This document shows, piece after piece, positions 8,369 through 17,385 of a stretch of 64,000 bases of DNA. Source of the DNA: 9FT-COMBO-48-23 sp964400675 (lineage in GTDB: Bacteria; Chloroflexota; Dehalococcoidia; GIF9; UBA5629); the NCBI GenBank assembly GCA_964400675.1, contig CAYNVO010000006.1, positions 74,472-138,471 of the forward strand, in the 5' to 3' direction. Position 1 is the stretch's first letter. Every line of letters begins with the position of its first letter. Both the position numbers and the translations under genes were made by a program. A model generated the notes under the pieces. The model was not told the origin of the DNA, did not search any database, and saw only the letters and a program-made list of their open reading frames with translations.

Positions 8369-9133
8369 TTAGTGAATTTCCCGCTTCAGTTTATCCAGCC
8401 AGGCTGTTGATTTGAGCTGTTTTTCAAGAAGATATTTGATGTATTCCCGCATTAACTGTTCCAGTTCAGCAGATAGTTCTGGATTTATTTTTACTCGCCT
8501 GGCGGCGGCATAGTCGCAATTCTGCCACAGGCGCAGCACCTTTAAGGCGTTCAGGGAAATGGGGCGTGCTAATGGCTCGTGAAAGCCGCAATCATGACAG
8601 AGGACGCCACCCTGGCTGGAGCTGAAGAAATTTGTCTCTGGCTTCAAAGTCGAATTGCATTCCGTGCACTGCTGTAGCTGGGGGCGATAGCCGAGATGGT
8701 CGAGAAGGTGAAGCTCGAAGTAGCGCAGGACAGGCTCGCAATCCTCAGCCTGGGACAACTGTTGTAAGGTTTCCAGCACCAGGTCAAAGAGGTGGCGGTC
8801 TTCGATGTGCTCGCCGGTGAAGGAATCAACCAGTTCGGCGATGTAGAGGCCGCGCGAAATGCGCTCCAGGTCATCCTTTATAGGCAGAAAGTTATTGATG
8901 GTTTGGGCTTGAGTGATGATGTCGAGGTTGCGACCTCGAGCCAGCATCAGGTGGCTGTGGGTGAGAAGCTCTACGTGGCCGCCAAGCTTGCTCTGGGTAC
9001 GGCGTGTGCCTTTGGCTACCGCTTTCAGTTTGCCCAGCTCGGGTGTATAAAGGGTTAGGATTCTATCAGCTTCGCCCAGCTTAATTCGCTTGATAATGAT
9101 AGCTTCTGTTTGATAAACGCGAGGTGCCGTCAT
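8369..9133 (-). CDS. recO: DNA repair protein RecO
   Basis: 254 aa, normal length. The N-terminal OB-fold starts VYQTEAIIIKRIKLGEADRI, with the usual LYTPELGKLKAVAKGTRR. A Cys pair set (CTECN near residue 146 and CHDCG near 169) forms the zinc site seen in many RecO proteins. RecO loads RecA on SSB-coated single-stranded DNA together with RecR. It follows recR on the same strand with an 11-bp gap. No unusual features. Confidence 0.95.
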   Translation of the reverse strand: MTAPRVYQTEAIIIKRIKLGEADRILTLYTPELGKLKAVAKGTRRTQSKLGGHVELLTHSHLMLARGRNLDIITQAQTINNFLPIKDDLERISRGLYIAELVDSFTGEHIEDRHLFDLVLETLQQLSQAEDCEPVLRYFELHLLDHLGYRPQLQQCTECNSTLKPETNFFSSSQGGVLCHDCGFHEPLARPISLNALKVLRLWQNCDYAAARRVKINPELSAELEQLMREYIKYLLEKQLKSTAWLDKLKREIH

Positions 9134-9144
9134 GATTCACGTGG

Positions 9145-9756
9145 TTACATTTCCTGTCTTCCCTCTAAAGCACGGCTGAGGGTGACATCGTCAGCGTATT
9201 CCAGGTCACCACCGTAGGGCAGACCGCGAGCCAGGCGGGTGATTCGAATACCAAGCGGGGCAATCAGGCGCTGGATGTACATGGCGGTGGCTTCCCCTTC
9301 CAGATTGGGATTGGTTGCCAGTATCACCTCTGTAACCAGACCGTCATTGAGGCGTGATAGCAACTCTTTAACTTTCAGTTCGTCGGGCCCTATCCCTTCA
9401 GTCGGGGCGATGACGCCGTAAAGCACATGGTAAAGCCCCTTGTACTTTTTGGTGCGTTCCAGGGGGAGAATATCTATAGGCTCTTCGACGATACAGATTT
9501 TGGTGCGGTCGCGTTCCTCATCGCGGCATATAGCGCACGGGTCGGAATCGGTAATATTGAGACAACTGGAACATAGGGTCAATTTTTCTTTCAGGTTTTT
9601 GATAGCGTCAGCTAGTGCACCAACTTCATTTGCAGGTGCTCGAAGCAAATAATAGGTCAGCCGCTGGGCGCTCTTCGGTCCTATGCCCGGCAGCTTGTTA
9701 AGTTCTTCTATTAACCTGGCTATCGGCTCGGCGGTAGATACTGAATTAGTGCTCAA
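9145..9756 (-). CDS. recR: Recombination mediator protein RecR
   Basis: About 203 aa from a TTG at 9756 preceded by CGGAGG at good spacing. An ATG at 9780 in the same frame gives 211 aa but has no SD and touches the REP-like repeat at 9782-9858. The protein has the helix-hairpin-helix LPGIGPKSAQRLTYYLL, the four-Cys finger CSSCLNITDSDPCAICRD and a Toprim domain starting ICIVEEPIDILPLE. RecR forms the ring that works with RecO in RecA loading and gap repair. It follows dnaX and ybaB, the classical gene order. Confidence 0.94.
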   Translation of the reverse strand: MSTNSVSTAEPIARLIEELNKLPGIGPKSAQRLTYYLLRAPANEVGALADAIKNLKEKLTLCSSCLNITDSDPCAICRDEERDRTKICIVEEPIDILPLERTKKYKGLYHVLYGVIAPTEGIGPDELKVKELLSRLNDGLVTEVILATNPNLEGEATAMYIQRLIAPLGIRITRLARGLPYGGDLEYADDVTLSRALEGRQEM

Positions 9757-9781
9757 AGGTTTTGCCTCCGAAAAGTTCATT

Positions 9782-9858
9782 TGTCACCCTGAGCGACAGC
9801 GAAGGGTCTTGAGATTCTTCGGTTGCCCCGATGCAATCTGGGCTCCCTCAGAATGACA
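9782..9858. repeat. REP-like dispersed repeat between ybaB and recR
   Basis: TGTCACCCTGAG at 9782-9793 and CTCAGAATGACA at 9847-9858 are imperfect inverted ends around GCGAAGGGTCT and GAGATTCTTCGG. The same end motif (TGTCATTCTGAG and its complement) recurs in the array at 63706-64000. Confidence 0.7.
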
Positions 9859-9921
9859 AGAGAAAGCCCTGGGATAGCTCGTAAAGTATTTACGATGGCA
9901 GTCATAGCTAAAAACATTCTC

Positions 9922-10227
9922 TTAAAACATTCCCGGGAGTTTGAGGCCACCGGTTATACTGCTCAAATGGCTGGCGGCAAGCTCCTGTGATTTTTGAATG
10001 GCTTCATTCACTGCTGTCATGACCAGGTCTTCGAGCATCTCGGCGTCTTCAGCATTTATTACCTCTGGAGATATGCTAACTGAGCGAATTCTTTGCTGGC
10101 CGTCAACTACTACCTTGATAGCTCCGCCTCCTGAGCTTACCTCAGCGGTCATTTCAGCTAGCTCTTGTTGAGCTTTGGCTAGCTTAGCCTGTAATTCCTG
10201 TGCCTGGCGAAAAACGAACTTGTTCAT
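9922..10227 (-). CDS. YbaB/EbfC family nucleoid-associated protein
   Basis: 101 aa. An N-terminal coiled coil (AQELQAKLAKAQQELAEMTA) leads into the strand-rich core GGGAIKVVVDGQQRIRSVSISPEVI and a C-terminal helix, the usual YbaB layout. These small dimers bind DNA and affect nucleoid shape and expression. The start ATG overlaps the dnaX stop by four bases, and its SD GGAGGA lies in the dnaX tail, so translation is coupled. The gene order dnaX-ybaB-recR is widely conserved. Confidence 0.92.
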   Translation of the reverse strand: MNKFVFRQAQELQAKLAKAQQELAEMTAEVSSGGGAIKVVVDGQQRIRSVSISPEVINAEDAEMLEDLVMTAVNEAIQKSQELAASHLSSITGGLKLPGMF

Positions 10228-11855
10228 TCCTCCTCCGTTCTGGATTTCCTGTCAACAACTTTAGCCCCATAGCTTTCCTTAGCCGCTTTTACCAGATGGC
10301 TCTCTGTTTCCATTTTAGCTCTGGCTTGTTCGCTGGGGCTGGTCAGAACGCAACGCACCTGATATGAATGTCCAAAGACCTCTAGTAGCTTCTTTTCTAC
10401 CAGATGCTTATATTTGGGGTCTTCAATATATTTTTTATGAAACTCGTGATAAAAACCCAAAAGTAGAGTGTTATCTTCAATAGACAAAGGTTCGCAAGCG
10501 CTCCGTAAAAAGGCATCCAAGTTGCCCTTGGAGCCCTCACCGCGCATGGAATTCACGAACTCCTTCCATCTGCTACGTAGATGGTCGATTTCTGGAGAAG
10601 ATGCCGCCGCCTCCGGAGTTTCTGTAATTTTGCTTGGTTCTGCTTCAATTTCATCGCTTTTATCTGTTGCCTGGGCTTTAGCCTTTGGGGCCGACCTGGT
10701 TGACTTGACTGGTCGGCTGGGTACCGCGGCTGGCTCTTCGGGCGCAGGCTGTTCAGGCTTGACCGGTTGTTTGTCTTCGGTTACGGACAATATGCAGTCA
10801 ACGAGGGCTAGCTCCAGGGGTAGCTGCGAATAGTTGTCCAGGCGAAGGTCTATCTCGCCGAACCGTTTCACTGCTGTCAACAGGTAATCCAGACTGGCAC
10901 CGGTTGACAGCTCTTTAATCTCAATCAGGTCGTCGCTGGTAACGTCTATCACTTCTTCGGAGCCAGATTTAACTAGAAGCAACTCTCGGAGATAGTCCAC
11001 CAGTTCGCGATTAAACTGGCGGAGGTCGAGCCCATCGCTGCTAACGCTGTTAATGGTCTTAAGTCCAGCGGTGATGTCCTTGTTTACAATATGTCTGGCT
11101 AGCTCTCTAATGCGCATGTCGCCGCTGATACCCAGCATTTCTTGCACCTGATGGAGCTTAATTTCATGCCCATAATAGGTAACCAGTTGCTCCAGTAGAT
11201 TTTCAGCATCGCGCAGGCTGCCTGTAGTTACTTTGGCGATAAGCTTTAAGGCTTCAGGCACAATATCAACGCCCTCCTTTTCACAGATAAGATTGAGCTT
11301 GGAGATAACTGCTGATTGGGAGAGACGGTGGAAATCAAACCGCTGACAACGTGACAATATGGTTGATAGGACTTTGTGTGGTTCCGTGGTTGCCAGAATA
11401 AATATAGCGTGAGGAGGTGGCTCTTCCAGTGTCTTAAGAAAGGCATTTGCCGCCTCCGGGGTTATCATGTGGGCTTCGTCTATAATATAAACCTTGTAAC
11501 GGGCGAGATTTGGGGAGTAGTTCACTCTCTCCCTGAGCTTGCGAATATCTTCAATGCCCCTGTTGCTGGCTGCGTCTATCTCTATGATATCAGGAGCGCT
11601 GCCTTCGTTAATTGCCTTGCACAAGGCGCAGCTATTGCATGGCTCGCCCTGGTCGGGGTTCAGGCAGTTTATTGCCTTAGCCAGTATGCGTCCGGTGCTG
11701 GTCTTGCCGGTGCCACGTGGGCCGCAGAAAAGATAGGCGTGGGCTACCCGCCCGCTGGCTACAGCGTGACGGAGTGTTTGGGTAACATGTTCTTGTCCTA
11801 CCACTTCAGACAGGGCCTGGGGGCGCCATTTGCGGTAGAAAACCTGGGAGGTCAT
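10224..11855 (-). CDS. dnaX: DNA polymerase III subunit gamma/tau
   Basis: 543 aa from the ATG at 11855; the frame is open to 11876, but the conserved start TSQVFYRKWRPQALSEVVGQ fits the later codon. The clamp-loader AAA+ domain shows Walker A GPRGTGKTS (residues 45-53), a zinc module CLNPDQGEPCNSCALC, Walker B IIDEAHMIT, and LATTEPHKVLSTILSRCQRF as sensor 1 and Arg-finger region. A Pro/Ala-rich linker (about 365-430) precedes the polymerase-binding tail, so both gamma- and tau-like parts are present. It loads the sliding clamp and ties polymerase to helicase. First gene of the dnaX-ybaB-recR-recO group. Confidence 0.95.
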   Translation of the reverse strand: MTSQVFYRKWRPQALSEVVGQEHVTQTLRHAVASGRVAHAYLFCGPRGTGKTSTGRILAKAINCLNPDQGEPCNSCALCKAINEGSAPDIIEIDAASNRGIEDIRKLRERVNYSPNLARYKVYIIDEAHMITPEAANAFLKTLEEPPPHAIFILATTEPHKVLSTILSRCQRFDFHRLSQSAVISKLNLICEKEGVDIVPEALKLIAKVTTGSLRDAENLLEQLVTYYGHEIKLHQVQEMLGISGDMRIRELARHIVNKDITAGLKTINSVSSDGLDLRQFNRELVDYLRELLLVKSGSEEVIDVTSDDLIEIKELSTGASLDYLLTAVKRFGEIDLRLDNYSQLPLELALVDCILSVTEDKQPVKPEQPAPEEPAAVPSRPVKSTRSAPKAKAQATDKSDEIEAEPSKITETPEAAASSPEIDHLRSRWKEFVNSMRGEGSKGNLDAFLRSACEPLSIEDNTLLLGFYHEFHKKYIEDPKYKHLVEKKLLEVFGHSYQVRCVLTSPSEQARAKMETESHLVKAAKESYGAKVVDRKSRTEEE

Positions 11856-11864
11856 GATGCTCTT

Positions 11865-11893
11865 ATTATACTCCATGTGCGCTGATTGCTAAA
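11865..11893 (-). promoter_or_regulatory. Candidate dnaX promoter (near-leaderless)
   Basis: On the minus strand TTTAGC (11888-11893) and TATAAT (11865-11870) are 17 bp apart. The predicted start of transcription falls only two or three bases before the chosen dnaX ATG at 11855. Confidence 0.4.
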
Positions 11894-12008
11894 GGGTTTG
11901 CGCAGTGATTTTTAGACTCTCAATTGTGGGAAGAAATTTAGGGGCGAACCTTCCTCAAACAGTCAGGTTGTCTTATTGAGAGGAGCAAGGGATTATGTTG
12001 CAAAGCGA

Positions 12009-12039
12009 TTGTGCATTGATTTTGAACCTATGTTATAAT
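12009..12039 (+). promoter_or_regulatory. Candidate rpsO-pnp promoter
   Basis: A perfect TATAAT lies at 12034-12039 in an AT-rich stretch. The best -35 is TTGTGC at 12009-12014 with a long 19-bp spacer. The leader to the rpsO TTG would be about 30 bases and holds AGAAGGAG. Confidence 0.5.
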
Positions 12040-12074
12040 TGTGCTTTGTAGACGGATATAGAAGGAGTATAAAT

Positions 12075-12338
12075 TTGGACAAAGAGAAGAAGGGAGCCGT
12101 AATTTCCGATTTCAAAGTTCACGAAGGCGATACCGGCTCTGCTGAAGTTCAGGTGGCATTGCTAACCGAGAGGATAAATCAACTGGCTGAGCATTTGAAA
12201 GCACATCCTCATGACCAGCACACCCGTCGTGGGCTTCTGAAGATGATAGGACAGCGAAGGCGCTTGCTAGCCTATGTTGCCAAGGGTGATGTCAAGCGTT
12301 ATCGTAGCCTTATCACCAGATTAGGTTTGAGGAAATAA
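12075..12338 (+). CDS. rpsO: 30S ribosomal protein S15
   Basis: 87 aa from a TTG at 12075 preceded by AGAAGGAG at good spacing; this gives the usual S15 size of about 88 residues. The open frame extends to 12039 but that part has no SD and no S15 similarity. The core FKVHEGDTGSAEVQVALLTE and the C-terminal RRRLLAYVAKGDVKRYRSLI are canonical. S15 binds the central domain of 16S rRNA early in 30S assembly. It is followed 24 bp later by pnp, the classical rpsO-pnp pair. The TTG start is a small oddity. Confidence 0.95.
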   Translation: MDKEKKGAVISDFKVHEGDTGSAEVQVALLTERINQLAEHLKAHPHDQHTRRGLLKMIGQRRRLLAYVAKGDVKRYRSLITRLGLRK

Positions 12339-12362
12339 TGTACCAAGTATTGAAGGTGTGTT

Positions 12363-14567
12363 ATGTCTGAGTCTGGCCAGTGTGAAGTCGGTGGCAGATT
12401 TTTAACTATTGAAACGGGCAAGTTGGCCACGCAGGCTGACAGCGCTGTTACTGTACGCTACGGTGATACTGTGGTTCTGGTTACTGTTTGCGTTAGTGAT
12501 GAGCCCCGTGAAGGTGCTGATTTTGTCCACCTGACTGTAGATTATGAGGAAAGGCATTATGCTGTGGGCAAAATTCCCGGGAGCTTCATAAGGAGAGAGG
12601 GACGCCCCAGTCAAGAGGCAACGCTAGCTGCACGACTAACCGACCGCAGCCTGCGTCCGCTTTTTGATAAAAATTTACATAATGATGTTCAGGTTGTGGT
12701 CACTGTCCTTTCTACCGACCAGGAAAATGACCCCGATATATTAGCTGTTAACGGAGCTTCAGCTGCGGTAACTTTTTCTTCAATCCCGTTCTATGGTCCG
12801 ATAGGCGCAGTGCGTGTTGGCTATGTCGACGGTAAACTTGTGTTAAACCCAACATTGCCTCAGTTGAATGATAGTCTGCTGGACCTTGTTGTTGTCAGCA
12901 CCAGAGAAGCCATAGTTATGGTGGAAGCAGGAGCTAAGGAAGTTTCCGAGGAAGTAGTTCTTGAAGCGATTAAAGTGGGACATGAGGCGAATCAGGAGAT
13001 TATAAGATTCCAGGAGAGTTTGCGGCAGGTTTATGGCAAACCTAAACTGGAGGTTAAAGCTTCTGCAGCTGCCTCCGAAGCGCTCGCCGCCGTTTCTTCG
13101 GAGTTCGGGCATAAGTTGGCTGAGGCAGTTAGTCGAACAGGGCGGGCTGAACGGGAAAAGGCGATTGAGGCAGTCAAGCAGGAAGCCATCGAGAAGCTTA
13201 AGGAGGCGTTTTCTGAAGCTGATATTAATGCTGCTCTGGAAGACCAAATTAAAAGGGCAGCTAGAGCGAGCATTTTGGAAAAGAAACAGCATCTTGATGG
13301 CCGCAAGCCCAAGGAGATACGTCCCATTACTGGTGAAGTCGGTTTCCTGCCGCGTACTCACGGCTCGGGGCTGTTCAATAGAGGGCTTACTCAGGTACTG
13401 ACCATAACTACTTTGGGTTCTCTACGTCAGGAGCAATTGATTGACGGCTTGGGATTAGAGGCGACAAAGCGTTTTATGCACCACTATAATTTCCCACCCT
13501 TCTCTAATGGTGAGGTAAAGCGCCTCGGATCGCCAGGACGACGAGAGATAGGGCATGGCGCTCTGGCTGAAAGAGCTCTGATACCGGTGATACCCAGCGA
13601 AAGCGAGTTTTCTTATACTATACGCCTGGTTTCTGAGGTACTTAGCTCTAATGGTAGCACCTCTATGGCAAGTGTATGCAGCTCAACTCTAGCTCTGATG
13701 GATGCCGGTGTGCCCATCAAGGCTCCGGTGGCAGGGATAGCTATGGGGCTGGTTACAGACGGTGATAGCAACTATGTCATCCTTACTGATATTGAGGGCA
13801 TGGAGGATGCCTTCGGGGATATGGACTTCAAGGTGGCTGGTACTGGCCAGGGGATTACGGCTATACAGTTGGACATTAAGCTCAGGGGCATAAGATATGA
13901 GATTTTGGCTGAAGCTATAAAGCAAGCGCACGAAGCCTATTCTGAAATACTTGAAAAGCTGAGGCAGATTATCAGCAACAGCCGGCCTGAACTTAGTCCT
14001 TATGCGCCTAGAATGTATAAGATGACTATTGACCCGAGCAAGATTGGTGTCGTGATTGGACCAGGGGGCAAAACTATTCGGTCTATAATCGACGAGGCGA
14101 AAGTGACCATAGATGTTGAAAATGATGGGACGGTGATTATTGGCTCACCCAGTCAGGAAGCGACTCAGAAAGCAATCGAAAAAATAGAGAGCCTGACTCG
14201 AGACGTGGAAGTTGGCGTTGTTTATACCGGTAAGGTAACTCGTTTGACAAACTTCGGTGCTTTTGTCGAGATTCTGCCCGGGAAAGAGGGACTGGTCCAT
14301 ATAAGTGAGCTGGCTGATTATCGCGTGCCCAAGGTGGAGGACGTTGTGAGCGTGGGCGATGAGATTATGGTTAAAGTTATCGAAATTGACCATATGGGCA
14401 GAGTGAATCTGTCACGACGGGCAGTTTTTTCAGATTCGCCACAAAATTCAGGAGCTAAAGCCGAGGGCTCTACTGAAACAACAGGCCGTAATCCCTATAA
14501 GCAGCAAAACTACCGCCCTGGTGCTCGCCAGCGTGATAGCCGAGATGACCGGCGCCGCCGTTATTAG
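12363..14567 (+). CDS. pnp: Polyribonucleotide nucleotidyltransferase (PNPase)
   Basis: 734 aa. Two RNase PH-like domains are separated by an alpha-helical linker (about 220-320), followed by a KH domain with GVVIGPGGKTIRSI (about 560-575) and an S1 domain (about 620-690, GKVTRLTNFGAFVEILPGKE). The C-terminus is a short basic tail rich in Arg and Asp (RQRDSRDDRRRRY). PNPase degrades RNA 3' to 5' with phosphate and can add 3' tails. Translation starts ATGTCTGAG soon after rpsO, so the pair should share a transcript. The whole protein is intact with normal length. Confidence 0.96.
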   Translation: MSESGQCEVGGRFLTIETGKLATQADSAVTVRYGDTVVLVTVCVSDEPREGADFVHLTVDYEERHYAVGKIPGSFIRREGRPSQEATLAARLTDRSLRPLFDKNLHNDVQVVVTVLSTDQENDPDILAVNGASAAVTFSSIPFYGPIGAVRVGYVDGKLVLNPTLPQLNDSLLDLVVVSTREAIVMVEAGAKEVSEEVVLEAIKVGHEANQEIIRFQESLRQVYGKPKLEVKASAAASEALAAVSSEFGHKLAEAVSRTGRAEREKAIEAVKQEAIEKLKEAFSEADINAALEDQIKRAARASILEKKQHLDGRKPKEIRPITGEVGFLPRTHGSGLFNRGLTQVLTITTLGSLRQEQLIDGLGLEATKRFMHHYNFPPFSNGEVKRLGSPGRREIGHGALAERALIPVIPSESEFSYTIRLVSEVLSSNGSTSMASVCSSTLALMDAGVPIKAPVAGIAMGLVTDGDSNYVILTDIEGMEDAFGDMDFKVAGTGQGITAIQLDIKLRGIRYEILAEAIKQAHEAYSEILEKLRQIISNSRPELSPYAPRMYKMTIDPSKIGVVIGPGGKTIRSIIDEAKVTIDVENDGTVIIGSPSQEATQKAIEKIESLTRDVEVGVVYTGKVTRLTNFGAFVEILPGKEGLVHISELADYRVPKVEDVVSVGDEIMVKVIEIDHMGRVNLSRRAVFSDSPQNSGAKAEGSTETTGRNPYKQQNYRPGARQRDSRDDRRRRY

Positions 14568-14615
14568 GTGGCGTTAAAAATCTTAGCCTGTATAAAAGCG
14601 TTGAGGGGGTGGGAA

Positions 14616-15434
14616 ATGGAACCGATAAAAGTATTAGTCCACGGAGCTTTAGGCAGGATGGGAAGGGAAGTCACGGCTGCGATATGTCGAGACCCCGAAC
14701 TGGAGCTGGTTGGTGGTGTTGACATTAAGGCGAATCAAGAGCAGCTGACTTTACCAGACGGTTCAAAGAAAGTGCCTCTTTCTTCCGATTTGACCTCGCT
14801 TCTTGAAATCTGCCATCCGAAGGTACTGCTGGATTTCACCATTGCTGAGGCCGCGATATCGGCGGCTCGTATTGCCCTTAAACAGTGCGTTAACGTTGTT
14901 ATAGGCACATCGGGACTTTCAGGCGACAATCTCGAAGAGATTGCCCAACTAGCTGAAGCTAATAAGGTGGGTGTCGTAGTAGCCCCTAATTTTACCATCG
15001 GGGCAGCCGCGCTGTTAAATGCGGTTAAGGCGGCGGCAAAACTCTTTGACTACGTTGATATTATTGAGATGCATCATCACGAGAAAGCTGATGCACCATC
15101 TGGGACTGCACTGGCTACCGCAAAGGCGATGCTGCAATCGCGAGGTAAGCCCTTTCTTTATTCTAAAACCAAAAAGGAAACACTCAGCGGCACTCGTGGT
15201 GGGGAGGTTGACGGCATAACCATCCATAGCGTAAGATTACCTGGCTTTGTTGCCAGTCAGGAGGTTGTATTTGGAGGGCAGGGGCAAACGCTGAGCATTC
15301 GTCATGATACCATAGGGCGGGAGTGCTATATGCCGGGCGTTATTTTAGCTATAAAAGAAGTGGTTAATCGGCAAGGATTAGTTTATGGACTGGATACATT
15401 ATTGAATTTGAGGGGGAACAATGAAGGCGTATAA
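14616..15434 (+). CDS. dapB: 4-hydroxy-tetrahydrodipicolinate reductase
   Basis: 272 aa from the ATG at 14616, with GAGGGGGTGGG before it; the frame is open to 14568, directly after pnp. The Rossmann motif VLVHGALGRMGREV opens the protein. The catalytic segment EMHHHEKADAPSGTAL holds the His/Lys pair of DapB, and a C-terminal HDTIGRECYMPGV is typical. It reduces the product of DapA with NAD(P)H in the diaminopimelate/lysine route. Its 3' end overlaps asd by 14 bp, so dapB, asd and dapA form an operon supplying lysine and cell-wall or other DAP needs. Confidence 0.95.
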   Translation: MEPIKVLVHGALGRMGREVTAAICRDPELELVGGVDIKANQEQLTLPDGSKKVPLSSDLTSLLEICHPKVLLDFTIAEAAISAARIALKQCVNVVIGTSGLSGDNLEEIAQLAEANKVGVVVAPNFTIGAAALLNAVKAAAKLFDYVDIIEMHHHEKADAPSGTALATAKAMLQSRGKPFLYSKTKKETLSGTRGGEVDGITIHSVRLPGFVASQEVVFGGQGQTLSIRHDTIGRECYMPGVILAIKEVVNRQGLVYGLDTLLNLRGNNEGV

Positions 15435-16446
15435 TGTAGCCATTGTAGGCGCCACGGGAATGGTCGGGCAGGAGTTCATCAAGGTGCTGCAGCAGCGGAA
15501 TTTTCCTGCGGCATCCGTTAGTCTCTACGCCTCCGACCGGTCAGCAGGCAAGAAGCTCTACGTAGGCCATCAGGAGATTGAAGTCAAGGAGACCAGTCCT
15601 GAATCTTTTCAGAATATTGATATAGCCCTTTTCTCGGCTGGTGCTGAAATTAGTCGCTACTTTTCCCCGATTGCTGCCAAGTCTGGAACTCTAGTCGTTG
15701 ATAATAGTTCAGCTTTCAGAATGGAACCGAAGGTGCCTCTGGTTGTTCCTGAGATTAATCCTGAAGACATAAAATTGCACGAGGGAATTGTTGCTAATCC
15801 GAATTGTTCCACGATTCAGATGGTGGTGGCTCTATACCCACTACATAAGGTTAACCATATTAAAAGAATCGTTGCCTCTACCTATCAAGCGGTATCAGGT
15901 ACTGGTGCCGCAGCTATGGAGGAATTAACTACTCAGTCCAAGCTGGTATTGGAAGGGCAAAATGTCGTTCCTCATGTCTATCCTCACCAAATTGGATTTA
16001 ATTTACTGCCGGAGATAGATGTTTTCCTGGATAACGGCTATACAAAGGAGGAGTGGAAGATGGTGGAGGAGACTCGTAAGATAATGCATGCCCCTGATAT
16101 AGCCATTTCAGCAACCTGTGTCAGAGTGCCTGTTTTCATCGGGCACAGTGAGGCTGTAAGCATTGAATTTACCGACCCAATGAGTCCTGAGGAGGCGCGG
16201 CAGATATTAGCTAGGGCTCCTGGAGTCAAGGTGCTTGATGACCCCAGTGTTAGCCTTTATCCCATGCCCTGGCTGGCTGCGGGCTCAGATGATGTTTATG
16301 TGGGGCGTATCCGAGCGGATGCCTCTCAGTCAAAGGGGTTGGTGATGTGGGTGGTATCCGATAACTTGCGTAAAGGTGCTGCCCTAAATGCTGTCCAGAT
16401 TGCCGAGGAGGCAGCACAGCGGGACTGGGTTAAGAGGAGTAAATAA
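15421..16446 (+). CDS. asd: Aspartate-semialdehyde dehydrogenase
   Basis: 341 aa, usual length. The NADP-binding start VAIVGATGMVGQEF, the active-site Cys in NPNCSTIQMV (about residue 126-135) and the motif STYQAVSGTGAAA are all conserved. It makes aspartate semialdehyde from aspartyl phosphate, feeding lysine, threonine and methionine synthesis. Its start lies inside the dapB end (overlap 14 bp) with AGGGGGAAC as SD. dapA follows 22 bp later. No aspartate kinase gene is in the window. Confidence 0.95.
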   Translation: MKAYNVAIVGATGMVGQEFIKVLQQRNFPAASVSLYASDRSAGKKLYVGHQEIEVKETSPESFQNIDIALFSAGAEISRYFSPIAAKSGTLVVDNSSAFRMEPKVPLVVPEINPEDIKLHEGIVANPNCSTIQMVVALYPLHKVNHIKRIVASTYQAVSGTGAAAMEELTTQSKLVLEGQNVVPHVYPHQIGFNLLPEIDVFLDNGYTKEEWKMVEETRKIMHAPDIAISATCVRVPVFIGHSEAVSIEFTDPMSPEEARQILARAPGVKVLDDPSVSLYPMPWLAAGSDDVYVGRIRADASQSKGLVMWVVSDNLRKGAALNAVQIAEEAAQRDWVKRSK

Positions 16447-16468
16447 ATTACCTGTATGGAGGCTTGTG

Positions 16469-17371
16469 ATGGAGAAGTTTGGTCGCCTGCTCACAGCAAT
16501 GGTTACCCCCTTTGATGCTAAAGGTAGTGTTGATTACGTACAGGCTAAAAAGCTAGCTAAAAGCCTGCTCGATTCAGGTAGTGATGGGGTTGTGGTCTCC
16601 GGCACTACCGGAGAATGCCCTACTCTTACTCGTGAGGAAAAGCTGAAACTTTTTGCTGAGATTAAGTCGGCTATTGGCAATAAGGGCACTGTTATAGCTG
16701 GCACCGGCAATTACAGTACAGCAGAGAGCATAGAGCTGACCAAAGAGGCGGAGAAGGCTGGAGTTGACGGCTGTCTGTTGGTTGTGCCTTACTATAATCG
16801 TCCTACCCAGGATGGTTTATACGAGCATTTTAAGGCAATCGCCGGGGCAACCAGTCTGCCGTGTATAATGTACAATGTCCCGTCGCGTACTGTTACGAGT
16901 CTATCTGCTGAAACCTGCATTAAGCTTAGCCAGATTGATAATATCGTTGGAGTGAAGGAAGCTAGCGCTAATCTTGAGCAAATAGCCAAGATTATACAGG
17001 GAGCCAGGAAAGGTTTCTTGGTTTACAGCGGCAATGACGGCGACACGTTTCCTATATTATGCCTGGGCGGATATGGAGTTATTAGTGTGATTTCACACCT
17101 GGTTGGGCTTCAGTTCAAGCAAATGATAGATGATTATATACAGGGCAAAATCGAAAGAGCAGCAGCGACACATCGCAATTTGTTGCCTTTGGTTAATGCC
17201 ATGTTTGTTGTTGCCAATCCAATACCAGTTAAATATGCTTTAAATTACGTGGGCTTTTTTGTGGGTAAGCCGCGCTTGCCGCTTACTGAACCAGATGAGA
17301 AATCCAGGGCTGTAATTGAGCAGACTTTGAAGAACTATAAGATTGATTTGTCAGTAGCTGCTAAAACCTAA
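16469..17371 (+). CDS. dapA: 4-hydroxy-tetrahydrodipicolinate synthase
   Basis: 300 aa from the ATG at 16469 with GGAGG six bases before it; the open frame extends into asd but is not conserved there. The (beta/alpha)8 motifs are present: GTTGECPTL, the catalytic Tyr in VVPYYNRP, and the Schiff-base Lys in IVGVKEAS. It condenses pyruvate and aspartate semialdehyde. Third gene of dapB-asd-dapA, convergent with the MGMT-like gene 14 bp after its stop. Confidence 0.95.
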   Translation: MEKFGRLLTAMVTPFDAKGSVDYVQAKKLAKSLLDSGSDGVVVSGTTGECPTLTREEKLKLFAEIKSAIGNKGTVIAGTGNYSTAESIELTKEAEKAGVDGCLLVVPYYNRPTQDGLYEHFKAIAGATSLPCIMYNVPSRTVTSLSAETCIKLSQIDNIVGVKEASANLEQIAKIIQGARKGFLVYSGNDGDTFPILCLGGYGVISVISHLVGLQFKQMIDDYIQGKIERAAATHRNLLPLVNAMFVVANPIPVKYALNYVGFFVGKPRLPLTEPDEKSRAVIEQTLKNYKIDLSVAAKT

Positions 17372-17385
17372 GTTTTAATTTGTGG

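Noticed and set aside
12843..13401. Several ORFs of 98-172 aa overlapping pnp on both strands
   Set aside because: They are shadows of a clearly conserved pnp frame and show no domain or SD.
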